64,000 nucleotides of DNA, taken from positions 372,001 to 436,000 of the forward strand of contig NZ_JAPRAQ010000003.1 in NCBI RefSeq assembly GCF_029989365.1, in the 5' to 3' direction. Shown here piece after piece: positions 35,742-44,958 of this stretch. Each line of letters begins with the position of its first letter. Position 1 is the first letter of the stretch. Made by a program: the position numbers and the translations under genes. The notes below the pieces were generated by a model that saw only the letters and a program-made list of their open reading frames with translations, was not told where the DNA came from and did not search any database. This DNA is from Bradyrhizobium sp. Arg816 (GTDB lineage Bacteria; Pseudomonadota; Alphaproteobacteria; Rhizobiales; Xanthobacteraceae).

Positions 35742-36547
35742 GACTTCGGCTTCACCTTTGCGGTCTTGTGTTCGAGGAATTCGCGGATCCTGCGTTTCGC
35801 CTCTTTGTCGCTCTGCGCAACCGTTGCCATCAGCGATTCCATCAGCAGGCCGGCCTGCGGATTGGCCTCCGCGATCATCGGCAGCGCCTGGAGCACGGCG
35901 AAGTTCGTCAGCGGCGCGTTGGAGGCGACCTTGGTCGCAAGCTCCAGCGCCTTGCCGAGCCCGTTGCCGGCCTCCGTCACATATTGCGTAAAGCCGTAGG
36001 AGGCGCCTTCGGTCGCGCTATAGACGCGGCCGGTCAGCATCATGTCCATCATCCTGGCAACGCCGATCAGTCGCGGCAGCCGCACCGAGCCGCCACCGCC
36101 GACGAAGATGCCGCGCTGGCCTTCCGGCAGGGCGAAATAGGTCGAGGGCTCGGCGACGCGGATATGGGCGGCGCAGGCAAGCTCCAGCCCGCCGCCGATC
36201 ACCGCGCCCCGGAGCGCAGCGATCACGGGCACGCGGCTGTACTGGATGCGGTCGAACACCCGGTGCCACATCTGGGAATGGAGGAGGCCGCCGGTCGCGT
36301 CGTGGTCCTGAAGCTCGGAGAGGTCGAGACCGCTGGAGAAATGATCGCCGATGCCGTGGATGACGACCGCGCCGATATCCTCGGGCAGGGAGGCAAAGCA
36401 CTCGCCGATTTCGAGGATGATGCCGTCATTGAGCGCATTGCGCTTGGCCGGCCGGTTCAGGCCCACGGTCAGAACCCGGTCCGCCCGCTCGATCCTCAAA
36501 AGCCCGGAGGCGCCCGCGTCAGCGGTCTCGGCGTTTCCCTGTGTCAT
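35738..36547 (-). CDS. Enoyl-CoA hydratase (crotonase family)
   Basis: A 269-aa crotonase. The oxyanion-hole motifs are DHFSSGLDLSEL and LRGAVIGGGLELACAAH. The second-Glu region, which in hydratases is LPE...G, reads FALPEGQRGIFVGGGGS, so at least one catalytic Glu is present. It could be an enoyl-CoA hydratase or a hydroxycinnamoyl-CoA hydratase-lyase. The presence of a hydroxyacyl-CoA dehydrogenase and thioesterase in the same run favours the hydratase. AAGGA precedes the ATG. An AT-rich palindrome is upstream. Confidence 0.9.
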   Translation of the reverse strand: MTQGNAETADAGASGLLRIERADRVLTVGLNRPAKRNALNDGIILEIGECFASLPEDIGAVVIHGIGDHFSSGLDLSELQDHDATGGLLHSQMWHRVFDRIQYSRVPVIAALRGAVIGGGLELACAAHIRVAEPSTYFALPEGQRGIFVGGGGSVRLPRLIGVARMMDMMLTGRVYSATEGASYGFTQYVTEAGNGLGKALELATKVASNAPLTNFAVLQALPMIAEANPQAGLLMESLMATVAQSDKEAKRRIREFLEHKTAKVKPKS

Positions 36548-36565
36548 TTGCGTCCTTGTCAGAAT

Positions 36566-36580
36566 AGTTATGTTGTATAA
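36566..36580. promoter_or_regulatory. AT-rich palindrome upstream of the hydratase operon
   Basis: GTTAT (36566-36570) and ATAAC (36576-36580) flank GTTGT. The ten arm bases pair exactly. It is 19 bases before the hydratase start codon and AT-rich in GC-rich DNA. ATGTTGTAT recurs in related form (ATGTTAT) near dctP and pobA. Confidence 0.55.
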
Positions 36581-36668
36581 CGAATTCTGGGGGAGTCAAG
36601 GAGGGGGCGGCGCGGTCGTAGGTTGGGGGAGGACGCCTTCTGCATTGGGCGCAATCTCCGGAAATGCC

Positions 36669-37067
36669 TCAGGCGGCGTCGGTCATCAGCTTCTTCGCAG
36701 CCTGGGCAAGCAGACCGGATCGCGTGTAGCCGTGGGCTTCGGCATATTTGTCGATCTGCTCCAGCACGTCACCGGGTAGAGTGACATTGACGCGCACGAT
36801 CTTCGGTTGCTCGTTTTTCACCGATACCAAAATGGCGACACCCGTGCGGTTCTCGGGATCCGACATGATCTCTTCGAGCGAGGAAGGCTCCGGGATCGCT
36901 TCTCCGTCTTCCGCCATGCCTTCGAGATGAAACGCCAGCGCTTCCTCGGCCATGTCGCGCGCTTCGTCGAGCGTGGTCCCCGCGGTCACGACGCCCGGCA
37001 GGTCGGGAAACGACACGCCAAAATCGCTGTCGGCGTCCTTGTGGATCAATCCAATGTAATGACGCAT
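36669..37067 (-). CDS. hicB: HicB-family antitoxin
   Basis: A 132-aa antitoxin. The N-terminal partial RNase-H-like HicB fold shows GLIHKDADSDFGVSFPDLPG and AEEALAFHLEGMAEDGE. The C-terminal ribbon-helix-helix DNA-binding domain reads RVNVTLPGDVLEQIDKYAE and GYTRSGLLAQAAKKL. It neutralises the HicA RNase and with it represses the operon. Its ATG is 5 bases after the hicA stop with GAGGTAAG before it. The order toxin then antitoxin is usual for hicAB. Confidence 0.94.
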   Translation of the reverse strand: MRHYIGLIHKDADSDFGVSFPDLPGVVTAGTTLDEARDMAEEALAFHLEGMAEDGEAIPEPSSLEEIMSDPENRTGVAILVSVKNEQPKIVRVNVTLPGDVLEQIDKYAEAHGYTRSGLLAQAAKKLMTDAA

Positions 37068-37072
37068 GGCGC

Positions 37073-37264
37073 TTACCTCAGCTTCAGGCCGGGCTGCTGC
37101 TCAATGCTCTTCAGGGTCCCCAGCGGGACGTCCCGCTTTGGATGAGGCACCGTGACGCGGCCCTTTTTCGCCGGGTGCTTGAATTGGACGTGGCTGCCTT
37201 TTTGAGCCACTTGGACCCAGCCATCCCTCTGAAGGGCCGAGATAATTTCCCGGCTATTCATCAT
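37073..37264 (-). CDS. hicA: HicA-family toxin (mRNA interferase)
   Basis: A 63-aa HicA toxin of the double-stranded-RNA-binding fold. Catalytic His is in KGSHVQFKHP (about residue 24). HicA cleaves mRNA when free. The first codons are ATG ATG (37264 and 37261). No ribosome site is visible upstream. A good promoter (TTGACA at 37297-37292 and TATAAA at 37275-37270, 16-base spacer) ends just six bases before the ATG, so the transcript appears to be leaderless or nearly so. Confidence 0.94.
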   Translation of the reverse strand: MMNSREIISALQRDGWVQVAQKGSHVQFKHPAKKGRVTVPHPKRDVPLGTLKSIEQQPGLKLR

Positions 37265-37297
37265 GTGTATTTATACACACTGGTGTGGATTTGTCAA
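37264..37297 (-). promoter_or_regulatory. hicAB promoter with nested palindromes
   Basis: On the minus strand TTGACA (37297-37292), 16 bases and TATAAA (37275-37270) form a near-consensus promoter ending at the hicA ATG. TGTGTAT (37264-37270) and ATACACA (37273-37279) form a perfect 16-base palindrome across the -10 region and start. CACAC/GTGTG (37276-37287) is a second one in the spacer. They are probable HicB sites. Confidence 0.75.
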
Positions 37298-37305
37298 TAC
37301 GAGGG

Positions 37306-37764
37306 TCACACCACCTGATGCACGTCGATCACGACGCGGTCCGCATGGCGTGCGGCTGAGCCGACAAAGATGTGCTCCATCAGCCAGCGATATTTTTCGT
37401 GCCCCGTCTCGAATTTCGGGACCGTGCGAAAGTAAATCAGCTTCGGATCGACCGGCTCGCCGCGCTTCAGCTTTTGCAGCAGCTCGACCGGGCCAAAGCG
37501 CATGCCCTTGTTCTCGACGTAGACGATAGCGCCGTCATCCGTCTCGAAGGCGTATTTCGCTTCGAGATCGATCAGCTCGTTGGGACGAATGGTCTGGAAG
37601 TCGGCGCCGAACGGCAGCACCTTGCCGGTAATCGCACCCGTCACCTCGCCGCCGATAATCGGGATGATGCGGCGGACCCCAATGCCGGTCTCGCCGGCGG
37701 TGACGACGTCGCCGATTTTTGCGGTGATCGTGAAGACGTATTTGGTTTCGAGGATGGGATTCAT
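37306..37764 (-). CDS. DUF3237-family protein
   Basis: A 152-aa soluble protein of the DUF3237 family (function unknown), with repeated beta-strand segments such as TGIGVRRIIPIIGGEVTG, KVLPFGADFQTIRP and YFRTVPKFETGHEKYRWL. AGGAAG precedes the ATG. It lies between hicAB and the TRAP-transporter genes and faces the same way. DUF3237 genes often sit near aromatic or steroid catabolism in proteobacteria, from memory. A direct role is not shown. Confidence 0.85.
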   Translation of the reverse strand: MNPILETKYVFTITAKIGDVVTAGETGIGVRRIIPIIGGEVTGAITGKVLPFGADFQTIRPNELIDLEAKYAFETDDGAIVYVENKGMRFGPVELLQKLKRGEPVDPKLIYFRTVPKFETGHEKYRWLMEHIFVGSAARHADRVVIDVHQVV

Positions 37765-37798
37765 CTATCACTTCCTATGTCAGCGACGTGCTGCTCTT

Positions 37799-37942
37799 CC
37801 TTCTCCCCCTGTGGGAGAAGGTGGCGCGAAGCGCCGGATGAGGGGTTGTCTCCGCAAACGCAGATGTGCGGGCGGAGAGATACCCCTCACCCGTCTCGCC
37901 GCTATCGCGGCGAGCCACCCTCTCCCACAAGGGGAGAGGGGA
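37799..37942. repeat. Palindromic repeat element, type B
   Basis: Arms read CTTCTCCCCCTGTGGGAGAAG ... GCGCCGGATGAGGGGT on one side and ACCCCTCACCCGTCTCGCC ... CCCTCTCCCACAAGGGGAGAG on the other, so the element can form a long hairpin. A related element in the opposite orientation is at 44783-44940. It lies between the DUF3237 gene and dctM. Confidence 0.8.
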
Positions 37943-37970
37943 CAACCGCGCGTCGCGCAGCAGGCGTTCA

Positions 37971-39290
37971 CTAATGCGCCATCATCCGCGTCGGCAGCCA
38001 GGTCGCCAGCATCGGGAAGGCGATCAAAATCACCAGCCGCACCAGATCCGTCGCCACGAACGGGATCACGCCCTTGAAGATCGTGGAGAAGGAGACGTCC
38101 TTCACCACGCTTTTGATGACGAAGACGTTCATCCCGACCGGCGGGTGGATCAGGCCGAGCTCGACCGTCATCACGATGATGACGCCGAACCAGATCGGAT
38201 CAAACCCGAGATGCGTGATCACGGGAAAGATGATCGGCACGGTGAGGATGATCATCGCCATGGCGTCCATCAGGCAGCCGAGCACGAGATACATCACCAT
38301 GATCAGCGCCAGCACGCCGTAGGGGCCGAGGCCGAGACCGGTGAGGAACTCGGTGACCTTCTGCGGCGTCTGCGTCACCGTGAGGAAATAGCCGAAGATC
38401 AGCGCGCCGATCAGCACGGTGAACACGGCGGCCGCGGTGCGCGTTGCCTGCAGCAGCGACGCCAGAATCTTCTCGCGGTCGAGCCGCCCGGTGACAACGC
38501 CGATGATGAAGGCGCCCGCGGCGCCGACGCCGCCGGCTTCCGTCGGCGTGAAACGCGGCAGGAAGGGCAGGCCGTAGAGGCCGCCGATCACGAACACGAA
38601 CAGCAGGACCGGCGCCCAGATGTCCTTCAGGCCCGCGAAGCGCTCGCGCCACGGCAGCACCTTGCCCTTGGGCAGGAAGTCCGGGCGGAAATGGCCGATC
38701 AGGAAGATCGTGATCATGTACATGGTCATCGCCAGCAGCCCCGGGATGATGCCGGCGATGAAGAGCTTCCCGATGTCCTGCTCGGTGATGATGCCGTAGA
38801 CCGCGAGCACGGTGGACGGCGGCAGCATCGCGCCCAGCGTGCCGCCGGCGGCGATCACGCCGGTGGCGAACGACTGCGGATAGCCGAAGCGGCGCATCTC
38901 GGGGTAGGCGACGGCGGAGAAGGTCGCGGCGGTCGCGACGGAGGAGCCGCAGATCGCGGCAAAGCCGCCGCAGGCGCCGACGGTGGCGATGCCGAGCCCG
39001 CCGCGCAGGTGTCCGACAAAGCCGTTGGCGGCGCGGAACAGCTCGCGGCTCATGCCTGAATTGCTGACGAAGGAGCCCATCAGCAGGAACATCGGGATGA
39101 CGCCGAAGGTGTAGTCGGTGACCGTGCGCATCGAGGTCTGGCCGACCAGCTTCAGCGCCGCCGTCCCGTTGACGAGATAGGCGAAGCCGGACACGCCGAC
39201 GAGGCCCATGGCCATGCCGACCGGCACGCGCAGCAGCATCAGGACGAACAGGGAAACGAAGCCGATTAAGGCGACGGCATCGGTGCTCAT
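37971..39290 (-). CDS. dctM: TRAP transporter large permease DctM
   Basis: A 439-aa membrane protein with about 12 hydrophobic helices, of the TRAP large-subunit family (part of a binding-protein-dependent, ion-gradient-driven organic acid importer). The family pattern ASSVATAATFSAVAYPEM-like segment GSSVATAATFSAVAYPEM is present, as is AAGGTLGAMLPPSTVLAVYG. CGGAG precedes the ATG. The dctQ stop is two bases upstream. With dctP and dctQ it makes a complete TRAP system. Confidence 0.95.
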   Translation of the reverse strand: MSTDAVALIGFVSLFVLMLLRVPVGMAMGLVGVSGFAYLVNGTAALKLVGQTSMRTVTDYTFGVIPMFLLMGSFVSNSGMSRELFRAANGFVGHLRGGLGIATVGACGGFAAICGSSVATAATFSAVAYPEMRRFGYPQSFATGVIAAGGTLGAMLPPSTVLAVYGIITEQDIGKLFIAGIIPGLLAMTMYMITIFLIGHFRPDFLPKGKVLPWRERFAGLKDIWAPVLLFVFVIGGLYGLPFLPRFTPTEAGGVGAAGAFIIGVVTGRLDREKILASLLQATRTAAAVFTVLIGALIFGYFLTVTQTPQKVTEFLTGLGLGPYGVLALIMVMYLVLGCLMDAMAMIILTVPIIFPVITHLGFDPIWFGVIIVMTVELGLIHPPVGMNVFVIKSVVKDVSFSTIFKGVIPFVATDLVRLVILIAFPMLATWLPTRMMAH

Positions 39291-39292
39291 GA

Positions 39293-39829
39293 TTACTCCG
39301 TCGCCTTCAATTTTGGATCGTGCATGTCTTCGGGATGGAAGATCAGACGGTAGGTGCGGATCGCGATCAGCAGCACGGCCGCGGCATCACCGATCCACGC
39401 GACCGCGAAGAACGGCCAGGTCGGCATGTGCATGTCGAAGGTCTGGACGTTGTCGTTGTAGGTGCCGCGCACCTTGTCGAACAGCGTCCAGGTCTGCACG
39501 GTGACGACGAACAGCAGCACCAGCGTCGCGAACACGTCGATCCAGCGCTGGTAGCGCGGCCCGACATTGCCCCAGACCAGGTCGACCGTGATGTGGGTGC
39601 CGCGATAGGACGTCGCCGCGATGCCCCAGAAGATGAGGATGCCGAGCAGCATGCGGCCGATATCGAACGAGTCGGGGATCGAGTAGTTCAGCGTATTGCG
39701 CAGCAGCACCGACAGGAAGATGTCGAGCGCGACGATGCCGACGAAGCCGGCCGCGATCCATTCGATCGTGTCGATGATGCGGTCCATCCAGGAGCGCTTC
39801 ATGGGAGGTGTCCCGTCGTGTGCTGTCAT
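39293..39829 (-). CDS. dctQ: TRAP transporter small permease DctQ
   Basis: A 178-aa four-helix membrane protein of the TRAP small-subunit family. Conserved segments include ALDIFLSVLLRNTLNYSIP and RRMLLGILIFWGIAATSYRG-like RMLLGILIFWGIAATSYRG with HITVDLVW following. A start at the internal ATG 39802 is an alternative. The gene precedes dctM by two bases and follows dctP across a repeat element, which may reduce transcription between them. Confidence 0.92.
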   Translation of the reverse strand: MTAHDGTPPMKRSWMDRIIDTIEWIAAGFVGIVALDIFLSVLLRNTLNYSIPDSFDIGRMLLGILIFWGIAATSYRGTHITVDLVWGNVGPRYQRWIDVFATLVLLFVVTVQTWTLFDKVRGTYNDNVQTFDMHMPTWPFFAVAWIGDAAAVLLIAIRTYRLIFHPEDMHDPKLKATE

Positions 39830-39860
39830 TTCTTGATCTCGGTCTCGCCTCGGACTTCAC

Positions 39861-40005
39861 CTCGCCCCGCTTGCGGGGGAGAGGTCGCATCGCATCGTAG
39901 ATGCGATGGGGGTGAGGGGGACTCTCCGCGAGTCCGAGTGTCACCGTCTCTGCGGAAGCAGCCCCTCACCCCAACCCTCTCCCCGTAAGGACGGGGAGAG
40001 GGGGA
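39861..40005. repeat. Palindromic repeat element, type C, between dctP and dctQ
   Basis: Arms CTCGCCCCGCTTGCGGGGGAG at 39861 and CTCTCCCCGTAAGGACGGGGAG near 39978, with CGCATCGCATCGTAGATGCG as a further palindrome and GGGGTGAGGGG paired to CCCCTCACCCC. Overall a folded repeat of about 145 bases inside an operon-like gene run. It may act as a partial terminator or mRNA stabiliser. Confidence 0.75.
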
Positions 40006-40024
40006 GGACGGACCGGTCGCAGCG

Positions 40025-41041
40025 TCACTCCGCCAGCGCGTTGTACTTCTTCAGCGAGGCCTTGAGATCCGCCAACGCGGCGTCGGGATCGGCGCCGGCC
40101 TTCTTGGCGCCTTCGCCCCAGGTCTTGACCAAGGGATCGGCGGCCTTCTTCCAGGCGGCGGTCTGTTCCGGTGTCAGCTTGTAGACCTCGTGGCCGGCTT
40201 CCGCCTTGACCTTGTCGATGCCGGCGTCCTCGAACTTGCCCCAGTGCTCGCCGACCACGCCGGCCATCTCGGTCGAGCAGTTCTTGTCGATCGCGGCCTT
40301 CTGCTTGTCGGACATCGCGCCGTACTTGTCCTTGTTGATCACGAATACGAAGGTCGTGGTGTAGAGCGGCGCCTCCATGTCGTACTTGGTCACCTTGTCG
40401 ATGCCGAACAGCACCAGGGAGCCCCAGGGGAAGGTGACGCCGTCGGCGACGCCGCGCTCAATGATGTCGCGGACCTCAGGCGCGGAGGACTGCACATTGG
40501 TGCCGCCGAGCGAGGTGACGAAGTTTGCCATGGTGGCGTGCGCGGGACGGATCTTCAGGCCCTTCACGTCCTCCGGCGCCACGATCTTTTTGGTCTTGGA
40601 ATGGAAGGAGGAGGGCGAGTGGACGAAGGCGAGGCAGTATTTGACGTCCTTCATCTCCTTCTCGGCATATTTGCGGTACCAGGCGTCCAGCCCCATCGAG
40701 CCGCCCTTGGCGTCCGAGATCAGGAACGGCAATTCGCCGGCGCCGACGATCGGGAAGCGGCCGGGCTGATAGCCGGGATTGACGTAGGTGACGTCGGCGA
40801 TGCCGTCGCGTGCCATGTCGTAATGGTCGAACGCCTTGCCGAGCTGCTGGGCGGGAAACACCTTGCCGGTGATGGTGCCGCCGGAATCCTTGTTCACTGC
40901 GGCCACCCAGTCTTCCAGCGACTTCTGCAGCGGGTGCGACGCCGGCACCCAGTGCGAGACTTTCAGGTCGAAGGTCTTGTCCTGCGCGAACGCGGGGCTC
41001 ACGCTTGCTGCCAGCAGCAAAGCCAGACAGGCTTTCCTCAT
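40025..41041 (-). CDS. dctP: TRAP transporter substrate-binding protein DctP
   Basis: A 338-aa periplasmic protein with a signal peptide (CLALLLAASVSPAFAQ, cleavage near residue 20). The mature part matches the DctP family: HPLQKSLEDWVAAVNKDSGG, VRD-type segment APEVRDIIERGVADGVTFPW and a hydrophobic core. GGGAGAG precedes the ATG. The ligand is probably an organic acid. Close to pobA and the aromatic-acid genes, a hydroxybenzoate or hydroxycinnamate is plausible. It is first in the dctPQM run. Confidence 0.94.
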   Translation of the reverse strand: MRKACLALLLAASVSPAFAQDKTFDLKVSHWVPASHPLQKSLEDWVAAVNKDSGGTITGKVFPAQQLGKAFDHYDMARDGIADVTYVNPGYQPGRFPIVGAGELPFLISDAKGGSMGLDAWYRKYAEKEMKDVKYCLAFVHSPSSFHSKTKKIVAPEDVKGLKIRPAHATMANFVTSLGGTNVQSSAPEVRDIIERGVADGVTFPWGSLVLFGIDKVTKYDMEAPLYTTTFVFVINKDKYGAMSDKQKAAIDKNCSTEMAGVVGEHWGKFEDAGIDKVKAEAGHEVYKLTPEQTAAWKKAADPLVKTWGEGAKKAGADPDAALADLKASLKKYNALAE

Positions 41042-41089
41042 TGGTCGTCTCTCCCTGTTTCGACGGCGGGCTTCGATGGCCCGGTCTCG

Positions 41090-41109
41090 TTAATTAACAT
41101 GTTATCTAA
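41090..41109. promoter_or_regulatory. AT-rich imperfect palindrome upstream of dctP
   Basis: TTAATTAACATGTTATCTAA pairs with itself in 8 of 10 positions with an AACATGTT centre. It is 49 bases before the dctP start and also lies upstream of pobA. It shares ATGTTAT with the site at 41220. Confidence 0.5.
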
Positions 41110-42471
<1,362 letters not shown>

Positions 42472-42478
42472 GAGGGTC

Positions 42479-42584
42479 ACTGTCATGCCCCGCGAAGGCG
42501 GGGCATCCAGTACGCCGCGGCCTCTCCGTATCACGTCACCGTCTCTGGAATACTGGATCACCCGCTTTCGCGGGTGATGACAGT
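42479..42584. repeat. Palindromic repeat with 34-base arms after pobA
   Basis: The 34-base arm starting ACTGTCATGCCCCGCGAAG at 42479 and the arm ending GGGTGATGACAGT at 42584 are reverse complements with a few mismatches, spaced by 38 bases. It begins eight bases after the pobA stop and can fold into a long hairpin, so it may act as the pobA terminator. It looks like a member of a dispersed family of rhizobial intergenic palindromes. Confidence 0.8.
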
Positions 42585-42711
42585 CTTCGTGAGGCAACGC
42601 CGGAGGTCGTTTCAAACACCCGCGCAAATCCCGTTTAAAACTTTGTAGGCGGTGAAACTGTCATCCACATCGCGTTCAATGGCGGCAACCCCACCTCGAT
42701 GCGAGATAGTC

Positions 42712-43167
42712 ATGACCGACACCGACATCCCCGACGGCTTCGAGCCGCTTTCCCGCAAGAGTCCGCTCACCGAACCCTGGGAGCCGCTTTACTCGAAGAA
42801 CACCGACAAGGCCGTCATTATTGGCCTCCGGCTGGCAAGGCCGCACACCAACGGCCGTGGCTTGATCCACGGCGGCCTGATCGCCGCGCTTGCCGACAAC
42901 GCCATGGGCTATAGCTGCGCGCTGGTGACGAACTGGACCACTTCGTTCGTGACGGTCTCACTCTCGGTCGATTTCGTCGGCTCCGCCGAGATCGGGCAGT
43001 GGTGTTCGATCGAGAGCGACGTGATCAAGACCGGCAAGACGATCTGCTTCGCGCAATGTCTGATCAAGGCCGACGGCACTGTGATCGCACGGGCGAGCGG
43101 GACGTTCCGGGTGGTGCCGAAACCTACCCAAACCTCCACTCCGCCGTCTCCACCACGAGATCGATGA
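42712..43167 (+). CDS. PaaI-type hotdog thioesterase
   Basis: A 151-aa hot-dog fold protein of the PaaI/YdiI-like thioesterase group. The active-site helix reads NGRGLIHGGLIAALADNAMG, and VSLSVDFVGSAEIGQWCSI follows the family core. It probably hydrolyses an acyl-CoA. The ATG at 42712 is preferred over upstream ATGs by the conserved start, with a weak GAGA ribosome site. It lies downstream of pobA across the palindromic repeat and overlaps the convergent LysR gene by 44 bases. Confidence 0.87.
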   Translation: MTDTDIPDGFEPLSRKSPLTEPWEPLYSKNTDKAVIIGLRLARPHTNGRGLIHGGLIAALADNAMGYSCALVTNWTTSFVTVSLSVDFVGSAEIGQWCSIESDVIKTGKTICFAQCLIKADGTVIARASGTFRVVPKPTQTSTPPSPPRDR

Positions 43168-44008
43168 ATGCGCGCACCTTGGCCGAGAGCAGGCGTGAGG
43201 TCGGATAGACGATGTGGATCGGCAGCGCCGGCTGCTCGTATTTCGCCAGCACGATTTTCAGCCGCCCGCGCTTCAACCCCTCTGCGGCCTGATAGGCCAG
43301 CACCCGCGTGATGCCCCCGCCGGCTTCTGCATATTGCAAGGCGGCGTCGGCGCTGTTGCTGGTAAAACGTGGCGTCGGCGTCCACTCGATATCGCGGCCG
43401 TCCTGGACGAAGTGCCAATTGGCGTAGGGGCCGAACGCGATGGTCTGGTGCGCGTGCAATTCCTGTGGCGTCTTCGGCTCGCCGTTGCGCTTCAGGTAGC
43501 CCGGCGTCGCCACCGTGATCCGCCGCATCTCGCCGACCTGGCGTGCGACCAGCGAAGAATCGGCGAGATGGCCGATCCGCACCGCGGCATCGACCGCGTC
43601 CTCGACGAGATTGACGAGGTTGTCCGAAAGTCTGAGCTCGGCCGTGACCTCCGGATAGCGCTTGAGATAATCGGTCATGACCGGCGCCACATGCAGCCGC
43701 CCGAAGCCGAGGGGCGCCGACACCACCAGACGCCCGCTCGGCCGGTTGCGTTCCTCCCGCGCGGAGCCGTCGGCCTCCTCGACATCGGCGAGGATGCGCC
43801 GCGCGCGCTCCAGATAGCGCGTGCCGACATCGGTCAATCTCACCTGCCGGGTAGTGCGCTGCAGCAGGCGCGCGCCGAGATGCTCCTCCAGCGCCGCGAT
43901 CAGCCGCGTCACGGCCGAGGGCGACAGCTGCAGCTTGCGCGCCGCCGGCGCAAAGCCGCGCAGATCGGCGACGGTGACGAAGACGTGCATGGCTTCGAGG
44001 CGGTCCAT
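43124..44008 (-). CDS. LysR-family transcriptional regulator
   Basis: A 294-aa regulator. The N-terminal winged helix FAPAARKLQLSPSAVTRLIAAL (about 20-41) and the linker ERARRILADVEEAD are typical of LysR types. The C-terminal effector domain contains RLSDNLVNLVEDAVDAAVRIG. The frame is open upstream to 44044, but the ATG at 44008 begins the standard LysR alignment. It is divergent from the flavin/PNPOx gene, which it probably controls, and convergent with the PaaI-type gene. Confidence 0.93.
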   Translation of the reverse strand: MDRLEAMHVFVTVADLRGFAPAARKLQLSPSAVTRLIAALEEHLGARLLQRTTRQVRLTDVGTRYLERARRILADVEEADGSAREERNRPSGRLVVSAPLGFGRLHVAPVMTDYLKRYPEVTAELRLSDNLVNLVEDAVDAAVRIGHLADSSLVARQVGEMRRITVATPGYLKRNGEPKTPQELHAHQTIAFGPYANWHFVQDGRDIEWTPTPRFTSNSADAALQYAEAGGGITRVLAYQAAEGLKRGRLKIVLAKYEQPALPIHIVYPTSRLLSAKVRAFIDLVVETAEWRFG

Positions 44009-44014
44009 GGAATT

Positions 44015-44031
44015 ATTGCATATATTGCAAT
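44015..44031. promoter_or_regulatory. LysR-type palindrome between divergent genes
   Basis: ATTGCA (44015-44020) and TGCAAT (44026-44031) are exact reverse complements with TATAT between. It lies seven bases upstream of the LysR start codon and 99 bases before the oxidase gene. This matches the T-N11-A type of LysR site. Confidence 0.7.
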
Positions 44032-44129
44032 GATGAAGTGTCAAGTGGCCAGATTGTTTTGCCCGCTGGAAGGTCCATTTTAGAACGCGAAAGACGCAGG
44101 GATGCGCCGGGATTTCAGGAGATGTTCCG

Positions 44130-44765
44130 ATGACGGCAACTCACACCTACGCCAGCGACGTGGCGTTCACGCCGGCGGTGAAATCGATCCAGACCCGAAA
44201 GGGATCACGCGAGGGGTATGCCCATGCCGAGCAGCGCGGCTGGCGCACCGAGGTCGACGAGAACCTCGCGGCGTTCCTGGCTGACGCCAACAGCTTTTAT
44301 TTCGCCACCGCCTCGGCCGATGGCCAGCCCTACATCCAGCACCGCGGCGGCCCGAAGGGGTTTTTGAAGGTGCTGGACAAGCAGACGCTGGCTTTCACGG
44401 ACTACGCCGGCAACCGGCAATACATCACGCAGGGAAACCTGACCGAGAATCCCAAGGCCTATATCTTCGTGATGGACTACGCCCATCGCCGCCGCGTCAA
44501 GATCTGGGGCGAGGCGCGCGTCGTCGAAGACGATGAGGCGCTGACGACGTCGCTGATGCCCAAGGGGTACCGCGCGCGGCCGGAGCAGGTGATCCTGTTC
44601 AAGATCGCAGCATGGGACACCAACTGCCCCCAGCACATTCCGCAGAAGTTCGATGCGCCGGATGTCGCGGCAGCGCTGGCGGCGAGGGACCAGCGGATCG
44701 CGGAGCTGGAAGCAGAGGTCGCGGCGTTGAAGGGAAAAGCGAGTCTGCCTTCAGGCGAAAGCTAG
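44130..44765 (+). CDS. Pyridoxamine 5'-phosphate oxidase-like flavin-binding protein
   Basis: A 211-aa split-barrel protein of the PNPOx-like family. SFYFATASADGQPYIQHRGG at about 52-71 and QTLAFTDYAGNRQYITQGN are the typical first half. VKIWGEARVVED follows. It is probably an FMN- or F420-dependent oxidoreductase, and the natural substrate is not known. The C-terminus (ALAARDQRIAELEAEVAALK) forms a short coiled coil. GGAGATG precedes the ATG. It is divergent from a LysR regulator. Confidence 0.88.
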   Translation: MTATHTYASDVAFTPAVKSIQTRKGSREGYAHAEQRGWRTEVDENLAAFLADANSFYFATASADGQPYIQHRGGPKGFLKVLDKQTLAFTDYAGNRQYITQGNLTENPKAYIFVMDYAHRRRVKIWGEARVVEDDEALTTSLMPKGYRARPEQVILFKIAAWDTNCPQHIPQKFDAPDVAAALAARDQRIAELEAEVAALKGKASLPSGES

Positions 44766-44782
44766 TGCAGCTCGCACGGTAC

Positions 44783-44940
44783 ACCCTCTCCCCCTGAGAG
44801 AGGGGGTGGCTCGCGGCGCAGCCGCGAGACGGGTGGGGGGTGTCTCTCCGCAGGCGATGGTCCCACGTCGTCATTCGCGGAGAGAACCCCTCATCCGGCG
44901 CGCTTACGCGCGCCACCTTCTCCAACAAGGGAGAAGGGAA
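44783..44940. repeat. Palindromic repeat element, type B (inverted relative)
   Basis: Starts CCCTCTCCCCCTGAGAGAGGG at 44783 and ends CCTTCTCCAACAAGGGAGAAGG. Inner segments (GGCTCGCGGCGCAGCCGCGAG and GGCGCGCTTACGCGCGCC) are palindromic themselves. It is related to the element at 37799-37942 in the opposite orientation. It lies between the PNPOx-like gene and livF, which converge. Confidence 0.8.
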
Positions 44941-44958
44941 GAGGAGCCAGCCGCGAAA

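Noticed and set aside
36669..37264. hicAB as the edge of a defence or mobile island
   Set aside because: The neighbours are ordinary catabolic and transport genes with no integrase, transposase or composition shift that I can see.
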